Made by a program: the position numbers and the translations under genes
Part shown: positions 13,894 to 21,668 of the stretch, piece by piece
Position numbering within the stretch: the stretch's first letter is position 1
How the letters are laid out: the number at the start of each line of letters is the position of its first letter
Notes under the pieces: generated by a model
Database searches by the model: none
What the model saw: the letters and a program-made list of their open reading frames with translations, nothing else
What the model was told of the DNA's origin: nothing
Source: Clostridia bacterium
GTDB lineage: Bacteria > Bacillota_A > Clostridia > Oscillospirales > CAG-272
Direction of reading: 5' to 3'
NCBI GenBank assembly: GCA_017414585.1
Contig: JAFQLN010000075.1
Span: 1 to 36,198 of the forward strand
Length of the DNA stretch: 36,198 nt

Positions 13894-15858
13894 TCAGGGC
13901 TCGTATCCGGAACCGAAGAAATCGTCTCCGGTAATCACCATGCCGGAAGAAGACGAATCGTCATCCCCTTCCTGCTTGAAGATATTGCCGCTGAACCAGT
14001 CGTCATCCTTTTCGCTGCTGTCCTCCGTACTGCTATCAGAGGAATCGGAACCGCTGTCCGTATTTTCATCCTCCTGCGTTTCGTCAGCAGGCTTTTCGGG
14101 TTCGGGTTTGGTTTCGGGAACTTCCGGTTCGGCAGGCTTCATGTCCTCTTCTGTGGGGACAGTTGTTCCATCGCCGGCATAGGAAGCACCTCCGGAGATT
14201 ACAAGATCAATTTCCGTATACTGCGGCACCTGCTGCGTCCACGCTTCCACACTCTGCTCCAGAACCGTTCCGGCAGCGAGATCCGACTTTTCGTAGGTGA
14301 TTGTTCCCACATCGAGTTTATTTTCCATCAGGACGATATAGGCGCGCGCTTCGCTGAGTCCGACGAAATTCGGAACCGCAGTCTTCACGGCATCCGCACC
14401 TTCACTGACGAAAATCGTGACGGTATCTCCTTCGCGGACAATGGAACCGGCTTCGGGATAGGTCCGGATGACATAGCCGATTTCATACACGTCGCTGGGG
14501 ATGTTTTCAATCTTGACTTCCAGGGACATTTTTCGCAGGGCGGACGCGACAATACGGTAATCGCGCACCGTATAGTCCTCCAATGTGATGAGATGGGGAC
14601 CTTTGCTGATCTCGAAAGCAATTTTGCATTCCTGTCTGCCGGCGAGCACTTTTCTGGTTTCCCCGGGATGCGGATCCTGCGAAACAATTCTGCCCGCTTC
14701 AATGGTATCGTCATAAACATACGTGATATCGGGCATTTCGTACTGTTCACTGCCCGCGAACCACTCTTTCAGCTTCCCTTCATAGGTGGAGTTGATAAAG
14801 TTTTCGACGGTTATATCCACATAGTCGTTATTGACGCTGTTGATGAACAGACGGTCGATCATATAGTAACCGGAAATTCCCGCGACAATCAGAAAGGCGA
14901 GCGTAACGCCCATGATGATCGGGAACATGGTCCGGCTGGTCTTATGCCGGGGTCTTACAGAACTTTCCTTCTGTTTCTGCTTTTGCTTTGATGTCTTGTT
15001 TTCCTTGAAGATAATTTTCGGATTTTCCCGCAGCTTCAGAAGATGACCGAGCATTTCCTCCGCGCTCTGATACCGGGCATCCGGATCCTTTTCCATGGCG
15101 CGGGTGATGATTTGGTCAAGTCCTGCGGGAATGTGCGGGTTGATTTCCTTCGGCTGGGGAGCGGTTTCATTGACCTGCATAAGTGCAACGGAAACGGGTG
15201 TATCCGCCGTGAACGGCAGTCTGCCCGTCGCCATTTCGTACATCATGGCACCGAGTGCGTACAGGTCGCTGCGCGCGTCGATTTCCCCGCCGGTGACCTG
15301 CTCGGGACTGATGTAATACACCGTACCGATCGCTTTGTCGGTCATGGTAACGGTTTCCGAGTTCGGACGCTTGGCAATGCCGAAATCCATCACCTTGATC
15401 ACGCCGTTTTTGAGCAGCATGATATTCTGCGGCTTAATATCGCGGTGCACGATCCCCTTCTTATGCGCGTGATCGAGCGCACGGAGGATCTGTGTCGTAT
15501 AGCTGATAATTTCGCGCAGGTTGAGCACTTCTCTGTGCTGCATATAGTTCTTGAGGGTAATGCCCTCGACGAACTCCATAACAATGTATTTGACGTTGTC
15601 CCGCACGGATGCGTCGTACACATTGACAATATTCGGATGGGACAGCATGGCAACCGTTCTCGACTCGTTGGTGAAGCGCTTGACGGACTGTTCATCCGAT
15701 GCAATTTCATCCTTGAGAATCTTGACGGCGACGATCCGGCGCATCAGAAGGTCGGTTGCCTTGAAGACGACCGCCATTCCTCCGATGCCGATGACACGTT
15801 CGATCCGGTAGCGGTTGTCGAACACCATTCCGACATATCTTTCAAATATTTCGTTCAT
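13894..15858 (-). CDS. prkC: PASTA-domain Ser/Thr protein kinase PrkC
   Basis: A membrane kinase that senses cell-wall fragments. In 654 residues: a kinase domain (1-280) with glycine loop G24-x-G-G, catalytic lysine K46, H-R-D at 138-140 and D-F-G at 158-160; a basic juxtamembrane stretch (285-310, many K-Q); one membrane segment (about 311-332); three external PASTA repeats (about 346-556); and a low-complexity acidic Pro/Glu/Ser/Asp tail (about 570-654) that is longer than usual. The tail is outside the cell and may span the wall. Its phosphatase partner prpC lies 18 bp upstream and the likely substrate rsgA downstream. In Bacillus, PrkC drives spore germination in response to muropeptides. 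Confidence 0.96.
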   Translation of the reverse strand: MNEIFERYVGMVFDNRYRIERVIGIGGMAVVFKATDLLMRRIVAVKILKDEIASDEQSVKRFTNESRTVAMLSHPNIVNVYDASVRDNVKYIVMEFVEGITLKNYMQHREVLNLREIISYTTQILRALDHAHKKGIVHRDIKPQNIMLLKNGVIKVMDFGIAKRPNSETVTMTDKAIGTVYYISPEQVTGGEIDARSDLYALGAMMYEMATGRLPFTADTPVSVALMQVNETAPQPKEINPHIPAGLDQIITRAMEKDPDARYQSAEEMLGHLLKLRENPKIIFKENKTSKQKQKQKESSVRPRHKTSRTMFPIIMGVTLAFLIVAGISGYYMIDRLFINSVNNDYVDITVENFINSTYEGKLKEWFAGSEQYEMPDITYVYDDTIEAGRIVSQDPHPGETRKVLAGRQECKIAFEISKGPHLITLEDYTVRDYRIVASALRKMSLEVKIENIPSDVYEIGYVIRTYPEAGSIVREGDTVTIFVSEGADAVKTAVPNFVGLSEARAYIVLMENKLDVGTITYEKSDLAAGTVLEQSVEAWTQQVPQYTEIDLVISGGASYAGDGTTVPTEEDMKPAEPEVPETKPEPEKPADETQEDENTDSGSDSSDSSTEDSSEKDDDWFSGNIFKQEGDDDSSSSGMVITGDDFFGSGYEP

Positions 15859-15876
15859 TTCGCTTTCTCCGGCAGT

Positions 15877-16632
15877 TTACACGGACAGGATGACCGCTGT
15901 GATATTGTCCAGACCTCCGCGGTCATTGGCACAGTCCACCAACGTTTCGCACGCGCCCTGAATATCGACCGACACGCCGATTTCCGAGACGACTACGCGG
16001 ATTTCCGATGCTTCCACGTGATTGGTCAGACCGTCCGAGCAAAGTACGGCATAGCTTCCCGTGCTCAGATCGACGGTATAAAGATCGGCGCCGACCGTCT
16101 TTTCCGTACCGACTGCGCGGGTGATGATATTCTTGTTTTTCGAGCGCTTGGCTTCGTCCGGGGTCATCTTCCCCATATCGACGAGATACTGTACGTAGGA
16201 ATGGTCATGGGTCACCTGTGTGATTGCGCCTTCTTTGGTGACGTACAGTCTGCTGTCGCCGACATTGGCAACATAGGCATGCTCTCCCGCGATGACGCAG
16301 GCGACAAGCGTCGTACCCATGCCGGACAGTTCCGCGTCGCCGGAGGCTTTGCTGAACACGGCACGGTTCGCCTCTGCAACCGCATCGGAAAGCGTGTCGA
16401 GGATTTCATCCTCCGACATTCCGAAGAAAGAGGGATGTTCTGCTTCCCGCTGATCCAGAATACCGGCAAAAGCTTCAGCCGCGAGGGTGCTTGCGACATT
16501 GCCGCCGTTGGCTCCGCCCATTCCGTCGCAGACGACAGCAAACAGCACATCGTCGGCATACCTGCGGATAATAAAGTTGTCCTGATTAACGGCACGTCTC
16601 TGACCGACATCGGTCTTACCGTAAAATTTCAT
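15877..16632 (-). CDS. prpC: PP2C-type Ser/Thr phosphatase PrpC (Stp)
   Basis: Removes phosphate from PrkC and its substrates, using two metal ions. The 251 residues show all PP2C motifs: R-x-x-N-Q-D-N near the N terminus (about 13-19), V-C-D-G-M-G-G (34-40), G-T-T-L-V-A, V-G-D-S-R (about 123-127), L-C-S-D-G-L-T-N (about 197-204) and the C-terminal D-N-I-T. No membrane segment, so it is cytoplasmic. The gene is cotranscribed with prkC, 18 bp apart, so kinase and phosphatase are made together. Confidence 0.96.
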   Translation of the reverse strand: MKFYGKTDVGQRRAVNQDNFIIRRYADDVLFAVVCDGMGGANGGNVASTLAAEAFAGILDQREAEHPSFFGMSEDEILDTLSDAVAEANRAVFSKASGDAELSGMGTTLVACVIAGEHAYVANVGDSRLYVTKEGAITQVTHDHSYVQYLVDMGKMTPDEAKRSKNKNIITRAVGTEKTVGADLYTVDLSTGSYAVLCSDGLTNHVEASEIRVVVSEIGVSVDIQGACETLVDCANDRGGLDNITAVILSV

Positions 16633-16731
16633 AGCTATGTCCTAACCCTTCTTCAAATTCTTTGTCCGCAGGACGCCACCCCCACGGACCGGGGATTGTA
16701 TGCATCATCATCGGGAATATACGGATACTGT

Positions 16732-17847
16732 TCAGACGTTTTCCGTATCCGTTTTGTTCCCATTTTGTTCAGCGGAACGGATTTCTTCCCGTTCTGCGAG
16801 TTTTTTCAGGCGCAGCTGCCCGCACGATGCGTTGATATCGGAACCGAGCGTACGCCGCACTGTTGCATTGACGCCGTTTTGCATCAGCTGTGCCGCAAAT
16901 TCCTTCGCGCGGACTCTCTCCGGCTTTTTCAGACCCGTTTCCGCGACTTCGTTGAGGAGAATCAGATTCACATGACACGGCGCGCGCATTCCCTTTTTGA
17001 GAACGGATGCAAGATGGTCGGCATCCCGGTCCGTGTCGTTTTTCCCGGCGATCAGCGTATATTCAAAGGACACGCGCCGCCCGGTTTTATTGAAGTAGTA
17101 CCGGCACGCTTCGAGGAGCTGTGCGATTTTATACTTGCGGTTGATCGGCATGAGTTCGCTGCGCTTATCGTCATCCGCAGCATGGAGCGATACGGACAGC
17201 GTTACGGGCAGTCCCTCTCCGGCAAGGTCGTAAATGCGCGGCACAAGCCCGCAGGTGGAGAGCGATATATGTCTGAGCCCGATGCCGAGTCCTTTTTCGT
17301 CCGATACAAGGCGGAGAAAACGAATGGTATTGTCGTAGTTGTCCAGCGGTTCTCCGATGCCCATCATGACTATACCGTCCACTCGCTCACCCGTATCATG
17401 CGTCACGGCGGACACCTGACCGAGAATTTCGGAGGCTGTGAGATTCCGTACCCGGCCGTTCAGTGTAGACGCGCAGAACCTGCATCCCATGGCACATCCC
17501 GCCTGCGAAGAGACGCAAAGGCTTGTCCCATGTTCGTAGTGCATGAAAACCGATTCCACACACTCCCCGTCAATGAGGGAAAAAAGGTACTTCTTCGTAC
17601 CGTCGATTGCGGAAACATATCGTTCTTCAATCTGCGGCAGGCGGTATTCGGCTGTATTTTCGAGCTTTTCCCGGAAAGCTCTCGGGAGATTGGTCATCTC
17701 GCTGTAAGGACACCCCTTCGCCATCCACGTATAAAGCTGTCCGGCGCGGTAGGGCTTTTCACCGATGGACGCAACAAACGCCGCCAGTTCCTCCTGCGTC
17801 ATGGACATAATATCGGGTTTTGCGGTTTGTATTGAATCAAGCATCAT
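16732..17847 (-). CDS. rlmN: Dual-specificity RNA methyltransferase RlmN
   Basis: A radical SAM enzyme that methylates C2 of A2503 in 23S rRNA and A37 in some tRNAs. The 371 residues carry the 4Fe-4S motif C118-x3-C122-x2-C125 in the context G-C-A-M-G-C-R-F-C, the G-I-G-E-P-L SAM-binding segment, and the C-terminal catalytic cysteine C342 in D-I-N-A-S-C-G-Q-L. The start is one of two adjacent ATGs (17847 or 17844). Neither has a good ribosome site, and the gene begins 6 bp after the rsmB stop, so translation probably depends on coupling. The short N-terminal extension before the conserved M-T-Q-E-E-L-A-A segment is unremarkable. Confidence 0.95.
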   Translation of the reverse strand: MMLDSIQTAKPDIMSMTQEELAAFVASIGEKPYRAGQLYTWMAKGCPYSEMTNLPRAFREKLENTAEYRLPQIEERYVSAIDGTKKYLFSLIDGECVESVFMHYEHGTSLCVSSQAGCAMGCRFCASTLNGRVRNLTASEILGQVSAVTHDTGERVDGIVMMGIGEPLDNYDNTIRFLRLVSDEKGLGIGLRHISLSTCGLVPRIYDLAGEGLPVTLSVSLHAADDDKRSELMPINRKYKIAQLLEACRYYFNKTGRRVSFEYTLIAGKNDTDRDADHLASVLKKGMRAPCHVNLILLNEVAETGLKKPERVRAKEFAAQLMQNGVNATVRRTLGSDINASCGQLRLKKLAEREEIRSAEQNGNKTDTENV

Positions 17848-17853
17848 GATATT

Positions 17854-19173
17854 TTATCTGTTTTTCCGTTTCATCTTTGCCGCGAAGAAACCGTCGCAGC
17901 CGTCCGTGTGCGGATAGAATGTCCGCATTGCCCCGCCGAGCAGTTCATCTGTCTGCAATTCAAACTCCGTATGTGCGTTCAGGAATGCCCCGACCACCGC
18001 TTCGTTTTCCGCACGATTGAGTGTACAGGTAGAATAGACGAGCGTGCCGCCTTCCTTCACATACTGTGCCGCGCCTTCGAGTACGGCAAGCTGAACAGAC
18101 GGCAGGCGTTCGATTTCATCGAGGTTTTTATAGCGGATATCCGGTTTTTTCGCCAGCACGCCGAGTCCTGAACAGGGAGCGTCGCAGAGTACGCGGTCCG
18201 CTTTGCCGATGAGTGATTCATCCGGCTTCCGTGCGTCTCTGGCTTCGGTTTCAAGAATCGTGATTCCGAGCTTCTCTGCGCCTTTTCTGACAAGAGAGAG
18301 TTTATTTTTATGCAGATCAAACGAATACAGCACGCCTTCATTGTGCATATCCATTGCCATGGAAAAGCTCTTCCCGCCGGGACACGCACAGGTATCGACA
18401 ACGGTTTCGCCGGGTTTCGCTCCGACTGCCATGGAAGTGATGCGGGAAGCCGCGTCCTGCACGAACCACAGTCCGTCTTCCACGCCTTTTTTTGCGCTCT
18501 CTCCGAAGCTGTCGGTCAGCACCACATCGGGTGCCAGTGCCGAACAGGTTCCGCCGGTCATTTCCGCCGCCTGTTCCGGTGTGATTTTCAGCGTATTCAC
18601 ACGCAGACCGATCGGCGGTTCGCGGTTGACGGCGGTTAGAAAATCGTCGAGTTCGTCCTCTCCCACCGATGCATCGTCTTCGAGCGATGCGGCAAACAGT
18701 TTTACCAGATCTTCCGGCACGGAATGTCTGACGGAAAGGAAAGCGATGCGGTCATCTTCCGGGGGCAGTCTGAACTGCTTTCCCGCGCGCAGGAACGACC
18801 GCAGGACCGCGTTGACAAATCCCGTTCTCGATCCCGTCACAAGTCCTGCCGTTTCACCGACTGCGGCATGATCCGGGATGCGGTCCATATAAAGAAGCTG
18901 GTACAGTCCGAGGCGGATCGCACAGCGCACATCTTCGTCGAGTGCATCCGCGGGCTTGTTTGAATACTGTGCGAGAATATAATCCAAGGTGATCCGCCGC
19001 TCGGTAACGCCGTAGACAAGACGTGTGTACAGTGCTTTATCCACGGGGGAAAGATTCGCTTTCTCAAGAGCGGCGTTGATTTCCAGGTTCGCATAACGTC
19101 CGTCCCTCTCCACGGCAAGAAGGGAATCCAGCGCAAGAGAACGGGGGGACGCTTTTTTAACATTCTGTTTCAT
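17854..19173 (-). CDS. rsmB: 16S rRNA m5C967 methyltransferase RsmB
   Basis: Makes 5-methylcytosine at 16S position 967. The 439 residues combine a NusB-like RNA-binding domain (about 1-130) and a Rossmann SAM methyltransferase domain (about 170-439). Key features: SAM motif C-A-C-P-G-G-K at 262-268, D-A-P-C-S-G at 331-336 with C334 for product release, and catalytic S-T-C-T at 381-384 (C383). It lies between the zinc peptidase and rlmN, matching the Bacillus fmt-rsmB-rlmN order apart from the inserted peptidase gene. The ribosome site is weak, the gap from the upstream gene being 27 bp. Confidence 0.95.
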   Translation of the reverse strand: MKQNVKKASPRSLALDSLLAVERDGRYANLEINAALEKANLSPVDKALYTRLVYGVTERRITLDYILAQYSNKPADALDEDVRCAIRLGLYQLLYMDRIPDHAAVGETAGLVTGSRTGFVNAVLRSFLRAGKQFRLPPEDDRIAFLSVRHSVPEDLVKLFAASLEDDASVGEDELDDFLTAVNREPPIGLRVNTLKITPEQAAEMTGGTCSALAPDVVLTDSFGESAKKGVEDGLWFVQDAASRITSMAVGAKPGETVVDTCACPGGKSFSMAMDMHNEGVLYSFDLHKNKLSLVRKGAEKLGITILETEARDARKPDESLIGKADRVLCDAPCSGLGVLAKKPDIRYKNLDEIERLPSVQLAVLEGAAQYVKEGGTLVYSTCTLNRAENEAVVGAFLNAHTEFELQTDELLGGAMRTFYPHTDGCDGFFAAKMKRKNR

Positions 19174-19200
19174 ATAACATCCGTTTTACCGGCAGAACCG

Positions 19201-19896
19201 TTATCTTCGGTTGTTCCGGTTGACAATGGAAATAAGTCTGAGGAGGTTGGCAATCGCCGAAGCCAGTGCGGCAACATAGGTGAGCGCGGCGGCACGGAGA
19301 ACTTTCCCGGCGGCGTCCACTCCATCGGCAGACAATCCGGATGTTTTCAGTGCGGCGAGTGCTCTCCGGCTTGCGTTGAACTCCACGGGAAGCGTAAGCA
19401 GCTGGAATACCACGGTCAGGCTGAAGAGAATGACGCCGACCATGGCAAGGGGACGTGCGGAAAGAAGGATGCCGAGGAGTACCAGCGGCCACGACAGGCT
19501 GGATCCGATGTTGGTAACGGGAATGATCGCGGCGCGGAGTCGGATCGGTCCGTATCCGGCTGCATACTGTACGGCGTGTCCCGCTTCATGGGCGGCTACA
19601 CCGACGGCGGCGGCTGTCCGGACGCTGTGCACGGTTTGTGAAAGACGGATGACATCTGCCCGCGGGTCGTAATGGTCGGTCAGGTCTCCGGCGATCTGTT
19701 CGACGCGGACATGGGTAAGTCCGTTGGCATCGAGAATGAGCCGCGCCGCCTGATAACCGGTCATGCCGCGGTCGGAAGCGACTTTGGAGTATTTCGCAAA
19801 GGTGGATTTCACGTTATACTGCGCCCACACGGCAAAAAGCAGTGCGGGGAGCAGATAGATGATGGATGAAAAATCAAATCCGTAGTAATAAGGCAT
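19201..19896 (-). CDS. YugP-type zinc metallopeptidase (membrane)
   Basis: The 231-residue protein has an N-terminal membrane segment (about 10-28), the zinc-binding H-E-A-G-H at 103-107 in the context A-A-H-E-A-G-H-A-V-Q-Y, and two or three further hydrophobic segments (about 125-185 and near the C terminus). This is the layout of the YugP/Peptidase_M_2 family, neutral zinc peptidases of the cytoplasmic membrane with unknown substrates. A clean AAGGAG site precedes the ATG. In Bacillus yugP lies elsewhere; here it is placed between fmt and rsmB, as often in Clostridia. Confidence 0.9.
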   Translation of the reverse strand: MPYYYGFDFSSIIYLLPALLFAVWAQYNVKSTFAKYSKVASDRGMTGYQAARLILDANGLTHVRVEQIAGDLTDHYDPRADVIRLSQTVHSVRTAAAVGVAAHEAGHAVQYAAGYGPIRLRAAIIPVTNIGSSLSWPLVLLGILLSARPLAMVGVILFSLTVVFQLLTLPVEFNASRRALAALKTSGLSADGVDAAGKVLRAAALTYVAALASAIANLLRLISIVNRNNRR

Positions 19897-19933
19897 GGTT
19901 TCTCCTTATAATTGCCGATATTGGCGTACAGGT

Positions 19934-20890
19934 TCAGTCGTTCTGTGCGCCGAGCATATCTCCCACGCTGATTTTTCTGCCGCGGATGAAGTCTGCCGCA
20001 GCCATGCGTTTCTTACCTTCCGGCACCACACCGGTGACAGCGATTTTTCCGCCGCCGCAGGAGATGACAATCTTCCCTTCCCCTGCTGTACCGAGTTCGA
20101 GGACTTTTCCGGCTTCTTCGCTGCAGTTTTCATCGACAACGACAGCGTTTGTGAGTTTGAGCAGTTTTCCATCCGGTGTTTTTGTCATGGCATAGGGCAT
20201 GGGGGAAAGACCGCGGATGAGGTTGACGACATCCCGCGGGGAACGGTTGAAGTCTATGACGGTATCTTCCTTTTCGATCTTTGCCGCGTAGCACACGCCT
20301 TCTTCGGGCTGGACTTCACGGGTGACGGTGCCGCTGCTGATTCTGTCGATGGTGAGGCACATGGCTTCGCCTGCAAGAACGGCGAGTTTATCGTGGAGGG
20401 TGCCGAAGTCGTCCGTGTCTTCGATGGGGCAGGTGAGTTTGAGGATCATATCCCCGGTGTCGAGTCCTTCCGCCATATACATGGAAGTGATGCCGGTTTG
20501 TGTTTCGCCGTTGATGATAGCACGCTGGATCGGTGCGGCGCCGCGGTATTTCGGCAGCAGGGAACCGTGTGCGTTAATACAGCCGTATTTCGGATATTCG
20601 AGGACATAGGGCGGCAGAAGTTTGCCGTATGCGGCGACGATGATCAGTTCCGGTTTGAGTTCGTCGAGCACGGACTGAAATGCACCGTCCTTCAGTGTCT
20701 GCGGCTGGTAGACGGGGAGGTTATGCTCGAGGGCATACTCCTTGACGGGAGAAAAGACGAACTTCATGCCGCGTCCCTTCTGCTTATCCGTCTGTGTGAC
20801 GACGCCGACTATTTCGACGCCTTCCTTTTCGTGAACGGCACGGAGGCATTCCTTTGCCAGATCCGGCGTTCCCATAAACAGTATTTTCAT
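19934..20890 (-). CDS. fmt: Methionyl-tRNA formyltransferase
   Basis: Formylates initiator Met-tRNA with 10-formyl-tetrahydrofolate. The 318 residues start M-K-I-L-F-M-G-T-P-D, the usual N terminus, and include the S-L-L-P-K-Y-R-G-A-A-P-I formyl-folate site near 105-115 and a C-terminal tRNA-binding domain. The frame is open to 20983, but ATG at 20890 is chosen because an AAAGGAAA site lies just upstream and the added 31 residues are unlike the family. Peptide deformylase, which undoes its modification on new proteins, is the gene upstream, with the structured repeat in between. Confidence 0.95.
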   Translation of the reverse strand: MKILFMGTPDLAKECLRAVHEKEGVEIVGVVTQTDKQKGRGMKFVFSPVKEYALEHNLPVYQPQTLKDGAFQSVLDELKPELIIVAAYGKLLPPYVLEYPKYGCINAHGSLLPKYRGAAPIQRAIINGETQTGITSMYMAEGLDTGDMILKLTCPIEDTDDFGTLHDKLAVLAGEAMCLTIDRISSGTVTREVQPEEGVCYAAKIEKEDTVIDFNRSPRDVVNLIRGLSPMPYAMTKTPDGKLLKLTNAVVVDENCSEEAGKVLELGTAGEGKIVISCGGGKIAVTGVVPEGKKRMAAADFIRGRKISVGDMLGAQND

Positions 20891-20948
20891 AGGTTTCCTT
20901 TTGTAGTTAATAATCAGACAGTAATATAATTTACCAAATAATATTGCT

Positions 20949-21093
20949 GTACTTTTCTCCTTTATCGAGGAGAAAAGTACCAAAAGAGGAACTCTTTCGG
21001 ATGTCCTGGGTGTTTCGCGATCTGCGGATCGCGACCAGGGACGCTGTCCCTTGGATCCCTGCCAACTTTTGAAAAAGTTGGATCAAAACTTTT
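20949..21093 (+). repeat. Structured intergenic repeat, copy B (complete), between def and fmt
   Basis: Contains four hairpins in a row: 20949-20980 (12-bp perfect stem GTACTTTTCTCC/GGAGAAAAGTAC), 21016-21033 (CGCGATC/GATCGCG, loop TGCG), 21035-21054 (CCAGGGAC/GTCCCTTGG, one bulge) and 21062-21081 (identical to copy A), ending GATCAAAACTTTT. The linkers GGATGTCYTGGGTGTTTCG and GATCAAAACTTTT are shared with copy A at 1-113. It fills most of the def-fmt gap in an otherwise compact operon, so it is transcribed as its reverse complement. It has no protein-coding potential. Possible RNA-stability, attenuator or mobile-repeat element. Confidence 0.85.
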
Positions 21094-21117
21094 AAACTGA
21101 CAACGTGCAGCTGGAAT

Positions 21118-21594
21118 TTAACCTCTGATTTCTTCGACTTCTTCGGGGGTGAGAAGCCGGACGGTTCTATCAGTGAAGAGGTGTCCGTCGAGGTGGTCAA
21201 TTTCATGACAGAAGCAGCGTGCGTTGAGATCTTCGCCTTCTACGGTGAATTCCTCCCCTTTACGGTTGAGTGCCTTCACCTTCACCCACTGCGGGCGGTG
21301 CGTCAGTCCCCACACATCCGGTACGGACAGGCATCCTTCGACCTCTTCCTGTTCCCCGTCTGTCTCGATGATTTCGGGATTGATCAGTTCGATGATTTCG
21401 TCTCCGGTATCCACAACCGCGATTCTGCGCAGAATGCCGACCTGCGGAGCTGCCAGTCCCGCGCCGTTCGCTTCGAGCAGCGTTTCCTTCATGTCATCGA
21501 GAAGCTGGAGAATCCGGGGTGTGATTTCGGTAACGGGACGACAGACCTTTCTGAGCGTCGGGTCGCCTTCCTTGACAATATTCAAGATAGCCAT
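21118..21594 (-). CDS. def: Peptide deformylase
   Basis: Removes the N-formyl group from new proteins. All three motifs are present in 158 residues: G-A-G-L-A-A-P-Q (44-51), E-G-C-L-S (86-90, metal ligand C88) and the metal site H130-E-I-D-H134. The conserved N terminus is M-A-I-L-N-I-V-K-E-G-D-P. Length is normal for the bacterial enzyme. It sits between priA and fmt as in most Firmicutes; about 225 bp separate it from fmt because of the structured repeat. Confidence 0.97.
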   Translation of the reverse strand: MAILNIVKEGDPTLRKVCRPVTEITPRILQLLDDMKETLLEANGAGLAAPQVGILRRIAVVDTGDEIIELINPEIIETDGEQEEVEGCLSVPDVWGLTHRPQWVKVKALNRKGEEFTVEGEDLNARCFCHEIDHLDGHLFTDRTVRLLTPEEVEEIRG

Positions 21595-21668
21595 ATCATG
21601 TACCTCTGTATTCTTTCGTATTCATTCTTTTCTATGTTTTTGTCCGATCAGCACGTACGCCGGATCCG

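Noticed and set aside
15043..17835. Plus-strand open frame of 930 codons
   Set aside because: Antisense to prkC, prpC and rlmN, which are certain. Another mirror of codon bias.
20891..20983. Longer start for fmt
   Set aside because: The added residues come from the structured repeat and AT-rich leader; the normal N terminus begins at 20890 behind an AAAGGAAA site.
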